Positions 1-8,400 of a DNA stretch of 64,000 nt are shown piece after piece. This stretch comes from an uncultured Pelagibacteraceae bacterium (GTDB lineage Bacteria; Pseudomonadota; Alphaproteobacteria; Pelagibacterales; AG-422-B15). The stretch is taken from the NCBI GenBank assembly GCA_902544525.1, contig CACCCN010000001.1, positions 105,289 to 169,288 on the forward strand, read 5' to 3'. Within the stretch, counting starts at the first letter, position 1. The number at the start of each line of letters is the position of its first letter. The notes below the pieces were generated by a model. That model was not told the origin of the DNA. It saw only the letters and a list, made by a program, of their open reading frames with translations, and made no database searches. Both the position numbers and the translations under genes were made by a program.

Positions 1-2
1 CT

Positions 3-59
3 CCGAGTGATTCACTTATAAATGATTATCAAGATTGGTTAGATTATTTAACTCAATAA
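3..59 (+). CDS. 3' end of an unidentified gene cut by the window edge
   Basis: An open frame enters from the left edge and gives 18 residues ending NDYQDWLDYLTQ before a TAA stop, seven bases from the convergent accA stop. The residues are polar and amphipathic, as expected for a protein C-terminus, and the close tail-to-tail spacing matches other junctions here. With 18 residues the family cannot be recognised, and a chance open frame is possible. Confidence 0.35.
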   Translation, partial: PSDSLINDYQDWLDYLTQ

Positions 60-66
60 ATTTACT

Positions 67-1173
67 TTAAGATACTAACCAATAAACGATAAGACCAACT
101 AAAATAGAAACTATTCCAAAACCAACCCACTTGGTATATTTAAATAATCCCCCATTGGTTCTTATATGTCCGTATTTGCTATCTAAGACTTCATTTGCTG
201 CCGAAGTTTTATCGGAGAATAAACCTGATCTTCCAATTTGCAAATATCTCTCCTGTCTTGCATGTTTTAGTTGATTGCCGTGCTGATTAGAAAGGGCTTG
301 AAGAAATTCATCTATCGCCTCTCCTGTATCTTCAATTACTTTTGCTCGATTCCGGTGACCTCCCCCGATAGGTTCCGCGATAATTTTATCTACTACATCA
401 ACGCTGACCATATCATCTGCTGTAAGCTTTAAGGCCTCAGCTGCTTCAGGGGCTTTTGTGGAATCCTTCCATAAAATTGAAGAGCATCCTTCTGGAGAAA
501 TTACAGAATATATAGAATTTTCGAGCATTAAAACGTTATTACCAGTCCCAATTGCAACAGCTCCTCCAGAGCCACCTTCACCAATTATTACAACTATAAT
601 CGGTACTCCAAGGGATAGGCAGCATTCTGTTGCTTTGGCTATTGCATCCGCTTGCCCTCTTTGTTCTGCACCGACACCAGGATAGGCACCAGGCGTATCA
701 ACAAAAGAAATCACAGGCATGTCAAATTGCTCTGCTAATTTCATAAGTCTAATTGCTTTTCTATAACCTTCTGGCTTAGGCATTCCAAAATTATGCTCTA
801 TTCTTGAGTTTGTATCATTCCCTTTTTCATGACCAAGAACAAGAACCGACTTACCCTTAAATCTTCCAAACCCTCCCGTGATTGCCTTGTCCTCTGCAAA
901 ATTTCTATCACCTGATAATTCAAAAAAATCTGTTATAAGTCCCTCTATATAATCTTTTGTTTTAGGTCTTTCAGGATGTCTCGAAATTTGCGTTTTTTGC
1001 CACGCAGAAATATTAGAAAATATTTTTTTATAAGTGAGATTAATTTTTTGTTCTGTTTCAGAAATCTCTTTTAGAATATCTTCTGAGGGGAATTCAGAAT
1101 TTCTTGATTTTAATTCTTCGATTTTTAAATCTAATTCTTGTATTGGTTTTTCGAAATCTAAATAGGTTTGCAT
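67..1173 (-). CDS. accA: Acetyl-CoA carboxylase carboxyltransferase subunit alpha, with C-terminal membrane extension
   Basis: AccA is the alpha half of the alpha2beta2 carboxyltransferase that moves a carboxyl group from carboxybiotin to acetyl-CoA in fatty acid synthesis. The N-terminal DFEKPIQEL start, ISRHPERPKTKDY, the glycine-rich GEGGSGGAVAIG motif and SVISPEGCSSILWKD are typical of the family. The usual protein ends near residue 315-320, after the RYL segment. This one continues for about 50 residues to 368, ending in a hydrophobic helix (about residues 347-366, WVGFGIVSILVGLIVYWL), so it may be membrane tethered. The partner accD lies about 24 kb away in the trp cluster, which is normal. 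Downstream of the malyl-CoA lyase gene on the same strand. Confidence 0.95.
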   Translation of the reverse strand: MQTYLDFEKPIQELDLKIEELKSRNSEFPSEDILKEISETEQKINLTYKKIFSNISAWQKTQISRHPERPKTKDYIEGLITDFFELSGDRNFAEDKAITGGFGRFKGKSVLVLGHEKGNDTNSRIEHNFGMPKPEGYRKAIRLMKLAEQFDMPVISFVDTPGAYPGVGAEQRGQADAIAKATECCLSLGVPIIVVIIGEGGSGGAVAIGTGNNVLMLENSIYSVISPEGCSSILWKDSTKAPEAAEALKLTADDMVSVDVVDKIIAEPIGGGHRNRAKVIEDTGEAIDEFLQALSNQHGNQLKHARQERYLQIGRSGLFSDKTSAANEVLDSKYGHIRTNGGLFKYTKWVGFGIVSILVGLIVYWLVS

Positions 1174-1195
1174 GCAATATTTTATTTATATTACC

Positions 1196-2173
1196 TTAGC
1201 TCATAGAATCGATTAAGTCCTGCTGATCTATAAGTTGTTCCGCTTGTCTTACAGATGCGGCGTCAATTAGTTTTCCATCTAAAGTTACAGCGCCATCATG
1301 AGAATCTTGAGCTTCTTTCATTAACGATAATATTTTTCTCGCTCTTTCAATCGTAGTCTCTTTCGGGGTAAATAAATCATTAGCTAACTCAACTTGATTA
1401 GGATGAATAGCCCATTTACCCTCACAGCCTAATATCGCTGTTCTTTTGCCTTGTGCATTATACCCATCTGGGTCTGAAAAATCACCAAAGGGTCCATCAA
1501 TTACCCTAAGTCCATGCTTTCTCCCAAGAATAGCCATTTGAGAAATTGGATTATGCCATAAATCATTCCAATGCACTAATCTACCTTCAGGTGTTTCATG
1601 GGTTAGAATTGCATAATCAGGATTAGGCCCACCAACATTTGTAGTTCGCATACGAATGGAAGCCGCGTAATCAGCATAACCAAAGTGAAGAGATTCTATT
1701 CTTTCACTACCTGTACATATAGCGTCTAGATTCGCCATTCCCATTGCCGTCTCTACAATCAATTCAAAGCCAATCTTTTTATTTCTCTTAGTTCTACTTT
1801 CAATTTGCGTGACCAACATATCAATGGCATAAACATCTGCGGGAACACCTACTTTTGGTATCATCATCAAATCAAGTCTTTCACCACCATTCTCCATTAC
1901 GTCTACAACATCTCGATAACAAAAATTTGTATCCAACCCATTTATTCTCATAGAGACTGTTTTTTTTCCAAAATCTAATTCGTTTAAAGCTTGTATAAGA
2001 TTTTTCTTTGCTTCATCTTTATCTTGCGGTGCAACAGCATCTTCTAAATCAATGCAGATAACATCTGCTTTACTATTTACTGCCTTAGGAAATAAGTCTG
2101 GTTTAGATCCAGGAATAAAAAGTTCAGACCTATTTAGTCTTGTTTTTTTAAGTGGTACATGTGTGAAACTCAT
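1196..2173 (-). CDS. mcl: L-malyl-CoA/beta-methylmalyl-CoA lyase (HpcH/HpaI, CitE-like family)
   Basis: A TIM-barrel C-C lyase of the CitE/malyl-CoA lyase family, 325 residues. Near the N-terminus it has RSELFIPGSKPDLF, then CIDLEDAVAP, MMIPKVGVP, the acidic metal-site segment FELIVETAMGMAN, FGYADYAASI and a late GKWAIHPNQ, as in alphaproteobacterial malyl-CoA lyases that split malyl-CoA to glyoxylate and acetyl-CoA (or methylmalyl-CoA to glyoxylate and propionyl-CoA). Citramalyl-CoA lyase or citrate lyase beta are alternatives; the length and the RSELFIPGS start favour the malyl-CoA lyase group. It lies 22 bases upstream of accA on the same strand and could be cotranscribed. Confidence 0.75.
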   Translation of the reverse strand: MSFTHVPLKKTRLNRSELFIPGSKPDLFPKAVNSKADVICIDLEDAVAPQDKDEAKKNLIQALNELDFGKKTVSMRINGLDTNFCYRDVVDVMENGGERLDLMMIPKVGVPADVYAIDMLVTQIESRTKRNKKIGFELIVETAMGMANLDAICTGSERIESLHFGYADYAASIRMRTTNVGGPNPDYAILTHETPEGRLVHWNDLWHNPISQMAILGRKHGLRVIDGPFGDFSDPDGYNAQGKRTAILGCEGKWAIHPNQVELANDLFTPKETTIERARKILSLMKEAQDSHDGAVTLDGKLIDAASVRQAEQLIDQQDLIDSMS

Positions 2174-2219
2174 ATTTTTTAAATATCACCTTAGTAATTC
2201 AATTACAAGAATTAATATC

Positions 2220-3140
2220 CTATTCAATTGATACTTTTGAGAGTGGATGTTTATCTTTAACAATTTGTTTAAGCCGTTCATCTAGTATGTGAGTGTATAT
2301 TTGAGTGGTAGATATGTCTTCATGGCCCAACATTTGCTGCAACGAGCGCAAATCAGCTCCATTAGCTAAAAGATGGCTTGCAAAGGCGTGTCTTAATTTA
2401 TGAGGGCTTATTTTTTTTATTTTTAAATTAGCTTCATTAGATAAATCAAGCAGAAGTTGAAAATATCGTTGCCTAGTAATATGACCAGCCTTAGATTTTT
2501 TTGAGGGAAATAACCATTTAACTTCAATATCTTTTTTAAAGAAAAATTTTCTTATCTTTAAATATTCGTTAATAGTATTTTGACTATCCTTACTAATTGG
2601 TATCAATCTTTCTTTGTTTCCTTTGCCCGAAATAATAATGAAATTCTTATCTTGATACAAAGATGCCAATGTCATGGTTACTAACTCTGTTACTCTAATA
2701 CCGGTAGCATACATTATTTCAATCATACAATTTAATCTAATACCTAAAGGCGACTTATCTTTTCTAGAGAAATTTATTAATTTTTGAATATCATCGATAC
2801 TTATCAAAGCAGGAAGTTTATTTTCTAATTTTGGTTGCTTAATATTCTTGATTGGACTGTTATTCATTAATTTTTCATTAATTAAAAAATCAAAAAACTG
2901 TGAGTATGAGGATATTTTTCTTGCTAATGATGTTTTTTCAAAGCCTTTATTAACAAACTTAGAGAGATATTTCTCAAGGGTGCCTTCATTCAATTTTGTA
3001 ATATTTATATTTTTATCAATACAAAATTGATTTAATTGATTTAAATCATTTTTGTAGGAAATAATTGTATTTTTGGATAAACCACGCTCTATTTCAAGCA
3101 TTTCAAGAAAATTTAAAATATAATTATTGTCTGCCATCAT
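2220..3140 (-). CDS. xerD: Site-specific tyrosine recombinase XerD
   Basis: Tyrosine recombinase of 306 residues that resolves chromosome dimers at dif together with XerC. It has the N-terminal SAM-like core-binding domain (about residues 5-90) and the catalytic domain with Arg in ATGIRVTEL, Lys in GKGNKERLIPI, HKLRHAFASHLL, LGHEDISTTQIYTHI and the nucleophilic Tyr near residue 283. Length and motifs fit XerD better than a phage integrase, and no att-like repeats or phage genes are nearby. Its ATG overlaps the stop of the upstream epimerase gene by one base. XerC is the main alternative. Confidence 0.9.
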   Translation of the reverse strand: MMADNNYILNFLEMLEIERGLSKNTIISYKNDLNQLNQFCIDKNINITKLNEGTLEKYLSKFVNKGFEKTSLARKISSYSQFFDFLINEKLMNNSPIKNIKQPKLENKLPALISIDDIQKLINFSRKDKSPLGIRLNCMIEIMYATGIRVTELVTMTLASLYQDKNFIIISGKGNKERLIPISKDSQNTINEYLKIRKFFFKKDIEVKWLFPSKKSKAGHITRQRYFQLLLDLSNEANLKIKKISPHKLRHAFASHLLANGADLRSLQQMLGHEDISTTQIYTHILDERLKQIVKDKHPLSKVSIE

Positions 3141-3991
3141 TAAAGGTCTTCATAACCTTCTTTAAATGATGGATATTTAAAAGTAAAAGAAAAATCTTTT
3201 TTTACTCTTGAATTATCAACTCTTTTATTATCAGAAAAGAAGCTCTCTTTTCTTTTATTTGTATCAATATCCCAATAATTAATTTTTTTCGGAATTGGAA
3301 TTTGATTTTGTTCACATATATATTGTATTACCTCACTTAAGCTAGATGGAAAATCATCTGCGATATTGTAAATATTATTATCTGTTCTAATTTTCATTGA
3401 TAGTTTAATAATTGTTGCTATGTCCTCAACATGCACTCTTGAAAAAAATTGACCTTCTTTTTGAATATTTTTAATTTCTTTATTTAAAATACGATTTTTA
3501 ATATTTCTATCAGGGCCATAGATACCAGCAAGTCTAAAAATTTTTATTGGGATCTTGAAGTTTGATTGTAAATCTAGCCACTGATTTTCAGCTAATAGCC
3601 TATTAATTCCTTTTTGGGTTAGCGGCTTAGTTTTAGCAAGTTCGCCTACATATCTACCTTCATGATCACCATAAACATTTGTTGCTGAAAGATACCCCAA
3701 CCATTCTAAATTTGTATTTTTAATTAAATGATATTTAAAATTTTGGATAAAGATATCTCCATTAGCATTTGGTGGAACAGATATCAAAATATGAGTAAGA
3801 TCATTTTTTTTTAAAATATCCTCTATTAAATTCATATTAATAATATTTATATTTTTATTGATGACTTTAATTTGATCCTCGTTTCGACTAGTGCCAATTA
3901 TAGTATATTGATCAGAACTTAAATTTTCTGCAATATAAGAAGACGTATAGCCGTATCCAAAAATTAGTAGTTTTTTCATTCTTGTATTCAT
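3140..3991 (-). CDS. NAD(P)-dependent epimerase/SDR family protein
   Basis: An extended short-chain dehydrogenase-like protein of 283 residues. The N-terminal LLIFGYGYTSSYIAENL segment is a Rossmann nucleotide-binding loop; LSATNVYGDHEG and FRLAGIYGPDRN mark the catalytic Tyr region and substrate loop of sugar-nucleotide-epimerase-like proteins (YeeZ/COG0451 type). The substrate is not predictable. It is coupled to xerD (overlapping stop/start) and divergent from the small membrane protein gene at 4039, so a shared promoter probably lies between 3992 and 4038. Confidence 0.75.
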   Translation of the reverse strand: MNTRMKKLLIFGYGYTSSYIAENLSSDQYTIIGTSRNEDQIKVINKNINIINMNLIEDILKKNDLTHILISVPPNANGDIFIQNFKYHLIKNTNLEWLGYLSATNVYGDHEGRYVGELAKTKPLTQKGINRLLAENQWLDLQSNFKIPIKIFRLAGIYGPDRNIKNRILNKEIKNIQKEGQFFSRVHVEDIATIIKLSMKIRTDNNIYNIADDFPSSLSEVIQYICEQNQIPIPKKINYWDIDTNKRKESFFSDNKRVDNSRVKKDFSFTFKYPSFKEGYEDL

Positions 3992-4038
3992 ATATTCAAA
4001 GTATATCTTTAATTATAAAATATAAAAAGGAACATAGC

Positions 4039-4254
4039 ATGATCAATAAAATCAAATGGGTAAGTACATTTTTAGTTTTAATAGGTATATTGCTCACTAA
4101 TTTAAACTTATACCCGCTTAATATATTTGTTCATGGCCTCGGGGCATTAGGTTGGACATTTGCTGGTTATATGAGCACAGATAGAGCAATTATGACTAAT
4201 TTTGGTTTACAAATACCAATTTTCTTAGTGGGTTATTTGAATTTGATTGTCTGA
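4039..4254 (+). CDS. Small two/three-helix membrane protein
   Basis: A 71-residue hydrophobic protein starting at the ATG at 4039, preceded by AAAAGGAACATAGC, a usable ribosome-binding site; the longer frame from 3982 overlaps the divergent gene and has no such site. Predicted helices cover about residues 8-23, 27-43 and 52-70, with the motif GWTFAGYMSTDRAIM between them. The pattern (two helices, then a GW...DRA loop) recalls small uncharacterised alphaproteobacterial membrane proteins of the DUF6552 kind; that assignment is from memory. Its 3' end overlaps queG on the other strand by 30 bases. Confidence 0.6.
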   Translation: MINKIKWVSTFLVLIGILLTNLNLYPLNIFVHGLGALGWTFAGYMSTDRAIMTNFGLQIPIFLVGYLNLIV

Positions 4255-5436
4255 GTCTGTCCATTCATTTTTGACTTCTGGATCACTTTCTTTTTTATAA
4301 TAAATTTTTTTTTGAAGTTCAAAATCTTTTTTACTTAAAATCTCTTTTAGTGCCCAAACTGCCATTGATCGCACAAGATCAGAACTATCATTTAGCAATA
4401 AAGTAATTTCACTTAAATATTTTTTATTTTTTGAATTACCTACTGCTATAAGCACGTTTCTTATAAATCTATTTCTACCAATTCTTTTAATACTTGACCT
4501 TGAAAATTGTTTTCGAAACATAGATTCATCTAATGATAAAAAAGATTTAAGTGTAGGTTCAATCAAATCTTTTCGTGGAATAAAATCTAAATCACTAGTC
4601 TTCTTTGCATACTTGTTCCATGGACAAACCGCCAAACAATCATCGCATCCGTAGATTCGATTTCCTATTTGGCTTCTATATTCTTTAGGTATATGAGATT
4701 TATGTTCAATAGTTAAATAAGATATACATTTTTTTGCATCAATTTTATATGGTTCAACAATTGCATTTGTTGGACATATATCAATACATTGCGTGCAAGA
4801 ACCACAGTGGTTTTTACTTTCAGGGTTGGAATTAAATTCAATATCTAAAAAAATAGAAGATAAAAATAGCCATGATCCATATTCTTTAGATACAAGATTT
4901 GTATGTTTCCCTTGCCACCCAATACCCGCTTGCATTGCAAGTGGTTTTTCCATGACAGGTGCTGTATCAACAAAAAACTTAATTTGACATTTATAATTAT
5001 CACTAATCCATTTTGAAAATGCTTTTAATTTCTTTTTTATTGACAGATGGTAATCTCTACTCCTAGCATAAACTGAGATAATGCCTTTATTTTTTTGATT
5101 AAGTAAGTCTAGAGAATTTGTTTCAAAGTGATAATTACTCCCTAATACAACTACTGATTTAGCTTCTTTCCAAAGTTTTTTTGGGTCTGACCTAAACTCT
5201 TTTTTTTTATCGAGCCATTCCATTTCACCGTGATGCTTTTTTTCTAAAAACTGTCTTAGCTCAACTTCAAGATTTTTTGTTTCATTAATATTTATTATAG
5301 AGGCAACATCAAAACCAAAATTTTCAGCAGCTACTAAAATAGAATTTTTTCTTGAAACAAGTTCTATTTGGCTTTTTTCTTCTTGATTTCTTCTACTAAA
5401 GGTTCGCTTAGCGTGCTCACTATTTCTTTTGGGCAT
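4225..5436 (-). CDS. queG: Epoxyqueuosine reductase QueG
   Basis: QueG reduces epoxyqueuosine to queuosine in the tRNA wobble position using cobalamin and two [4Fe-4S] clusters. Seen here: KKHHGEMEWLDKK, YARSRDYHLSIKKKLK, the catalytic region KFFVDTAPVMEKPLAMQAGIGWQGKHTNL, ferredoxin-like clusters CGSCTQCIDICPTNAI and CDDCLAVCPWN, and a C-terminal HEAT-like tail. The start is unclear. The ATG at 5436 (403 residues) reads through the last 73 bases of gltB, and an ATG at 5469 is also open. The family's conserved N-terminus begins near residue 25, around 5365, where no ATG, GTG or TTG lies in frame. Translation is probably coupled to gltB. Confidence 0.9.
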   Translation of the reverse strand: MPKRNSEHAKRTFSRRNQEEKSQIELVSRKNSILVAAENFGFDVASIININETKNLEVELRQFLEKKHHGEMEWLDKKKEFRSDPKKLWKEAKSVVVLGSNYHFETNSLDLLNQKNKGIISVYARSRDYHLSIKKKLKAFSKWISDNYKCQIKFFVDTAPVMEKPLAMQAGIGWQGKHTNLVSKEYGSWLFLSSIFLDIEFNSNPESKNHCGSCTQCIDICPTNAIVEPYKIDAKKCISYLTIEHKSHIPKEYRSQIGNRIYGCDDCLAVCPWNKYAKKTSDLDFIPRKDLIEPTLKSFLSLDESMFRKQFSRSSIKRIGRNRFIRNVLIAVGNSKNKKYLSEITLLLNDSSDLVRSMAVWALKEILSKKDFELQKKIYYKKESDPEVKNEWTDSDNQIQITH

Positions 5437-8400
5437 ATTTGAACAAATTTTGAATATTCTACTTCCCAATTATCAATAATTTTTTTTGCATGTGAACTAT
5501 TAGTTTCGTTATAATGATTAATAATAAATTCTTTTAATACATTTTTCCAATAATTGCTTTGAATTGAGGCAAAAACCAGTGTTTCATCATTCACTCTATA
5601 TTTAAATTTTTTATCTAAATCATATACAAATGCCATTCCACCAGTCATACCTGCACCAAAGTTATCTCCTGTCTTGCCTAAAATAATAACATTACCACCA
5701 GTCATATATTCACATCCATTAGAGCCACAGCCCTCAACAACAGCTGTTGCTCCAGAATTACGGACAGCAAAACGTTCACCTGCCTTGCCTGAAGCATATA
5801 GAGATCCACTAGTGGCGCCATACATACAAGTATTGCCCATTATAGTATTTTCATTGGACTTAATTTTACTATTTTTATCAGGTCTTATTACAATTTTACC
5901 ACCTGATAGACTTTTTCCTACATAGTCATTTGCATCACCATGGACTTTAATTGTCAAACCACTTACAGCAAACGCACCTAAAGATTGTCCAGCAGAACCA
6001 CTAAGGTTTAAGGTGATTTGATCATCATTAATTTGAGTGTCTTTAAACTTATTATAAATATTAGAAGATAGTTTAGATCCAATAGTTCTGTCAGTATTTT
6101 TTACACTATAATTTAATTCAGTCTTTTGACCTGTTTCTAAAAACTTTGCAGCATCTAATATTATTTTTTCATCTAAAGTTGAGCCCGCATCATTTATACC
6201 TGTGTGATTAAAATATTTAACATCGGGGTCTTTTTCTGCTTGTATTAATAATGAATTTAAATCTAAATCATCTAAGTGAGATGAGCCTCTTGAAATCTGT
6301 GAGAGTAAATCAGTTCTACCAATAATTTCATTTAACTCTTTAAAACCTAATTCTGCAACTATTTCTCTTACTTCTTCAGCTATGAAGCTAAAAAGATTTA
6401 CAACCTTATCAGCAGTGCCTGAAAACCTTTTTCTCAGATCATCATCTTGAGTGCAAACACCTACAGGACAAGTATTTGAATGACATTGTCTGACCATGAT
6501 ACACCCCATTGCAACAAGAGATGTTGTGCCTAGATTAAATTCTTCAGCACCCATTAATGCAGCCATCGCAACATCTCTTCCAGTTTTTATACCTCCATCG
6601 GTTCTTAAGACTACATTCTGCCTCAAGCCATTTAATGTAAGCACTTGGTTTACCTCAGTTAAGCCCATTTCCCATGGAATACCAGCGTACTTGACACTTG
6701 ATTGAGGGCTTGCTCCTGTACCACCATTATGACCTGAGATTAAAATTACATCTGCTTTAGCCTTTGCAACACCTGCAGCTATTGTACCAATACCAGATGA
6801 AGCAACTAGTTTGACACATACTCTTGCCCTTGGATTAATTTGTTTTAAATCAAAAATTAACTGAGCCAAGTCTTCAATTGAATAAATATCGTGATGTGGA
6901 GGTGGGGATATTAATGTTACGCCCATTGTTGAATGTCTTAGTTTAGCAATTTCAGCTGTGACTTTAAAACCAGGCAACTGTCCACCCTCTCCAGGTTTTG
7001 CGCCTTGCGCAACTTTAATTTCGATTTCTTCACAGTTATTAATATATTCTGCAGTAACACCAAACCTTGCAGAAGCTATTTGCTTAACTCTCGAATTAGC
7101 ATTATCACCATTAGCTCTAGTAATCGATCTTTCAATTGACTCCCCTCCTTCACCGCTGCATGAAGAGCCTCCTATTCTATTCATTGCAATTGCCAATGTT
7201 TCGTGAGCTTCTTTTGATAGCGCTCCATGGGACATACTTCCACTTCCAAATCTTTTTCTTATTGAAGTAATAGATTCTACATCATTCATGTTTACTGGAT
7301 TTACATTAGACTTAAATTCTAGCAAGTCTCTTATATTTATTGGTGAAAAATTTTTATGAGCTTCCGAGTATGTTTTAAACATTTCATAAGAATTTTTACT
7401 CACTGCTGATTGCAATAGGTGAATTAGTTTTCCATCATAGGCATGTGCTTCTCCACCATTTCTATAACGATAAATTCCACCTATTGGTAAAGTAGCAATA
7501 TCTCCAGAATAGGCGTATTTATGTAACTCCTTAATTTTATATTCAACTCCACTCAGGCCAATACCTGAAATTCTACTTTGAACACCAATAAAATATTCGT
7601 TGACCATTGATCGACTTAAACCAACAACCTCAAAGTTAAATCCACCTCTATAGGCACTAACAACTGAAATCCCTAATTTTGCCATTATTTTTAACAGGCC
7701 TTGATCTACCGCCCTTTTATATCTTTCAACACATTCCTCATATGTATAGTCCTTAAATAATCCTTTTTCGTAACGCTCTCGTATGCACTCTTGCGCAAGA
7801 TAAGGGTTTACAGTTGTTGCCCCCACTCCAATTAAAACTGCAAAATAATGCGTATCTAAACATTCAGCAGATTGAACATGAAGTGAAATAAATGACCTAA
7901 TACCTTTTCTAGTTAAGAAGCTATGTACAGCAGCTGTAGCTAAAATCATAGGAATAGATACCCTAGTTTCGTCTGTATACTTATCAGTTAATACAATGTG
8001 TTGTTTGCCACTAAGTACCGCTGCCTCAGCTTCACCTTGTATTCTTTTTATATTTTCTTTTAATGCACTTTCATTTGTTGAAAAACTACAATCTATAATG
8101 ACTAATTCTTCTTTTCCAAATTTTAGCATTTTATTAAAGATACTATTAGTCACTACAGGACTATCCATCACAAAAACACTTTCTTGATAAGAATTGGAAT
8201 CTAAAACATCGCGCAAATTTCCAAAACGTGTTTTTAAGCTCATTCTAGATTGTTCTCTTATACTATCGATTGGTGGATTTGTTACTTGACTGAATTTTTG
8301 ACGAAAAAAATGAGAAAGTGGCCTGTATTTATCTGATAAAATTGCAATAGGTGTATCATCACCCATGCTTCCGGTAGCTTCTTTTGCCTCATCAACCATA

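Noticed and set aside
2220-3140. Tyrosine recombinase as a sign of an integrated mobile element
   Set aside because: Length and motifs fit XerD, neighbours are core genes, and no att repeats, tRNA target or phage genes flank it.
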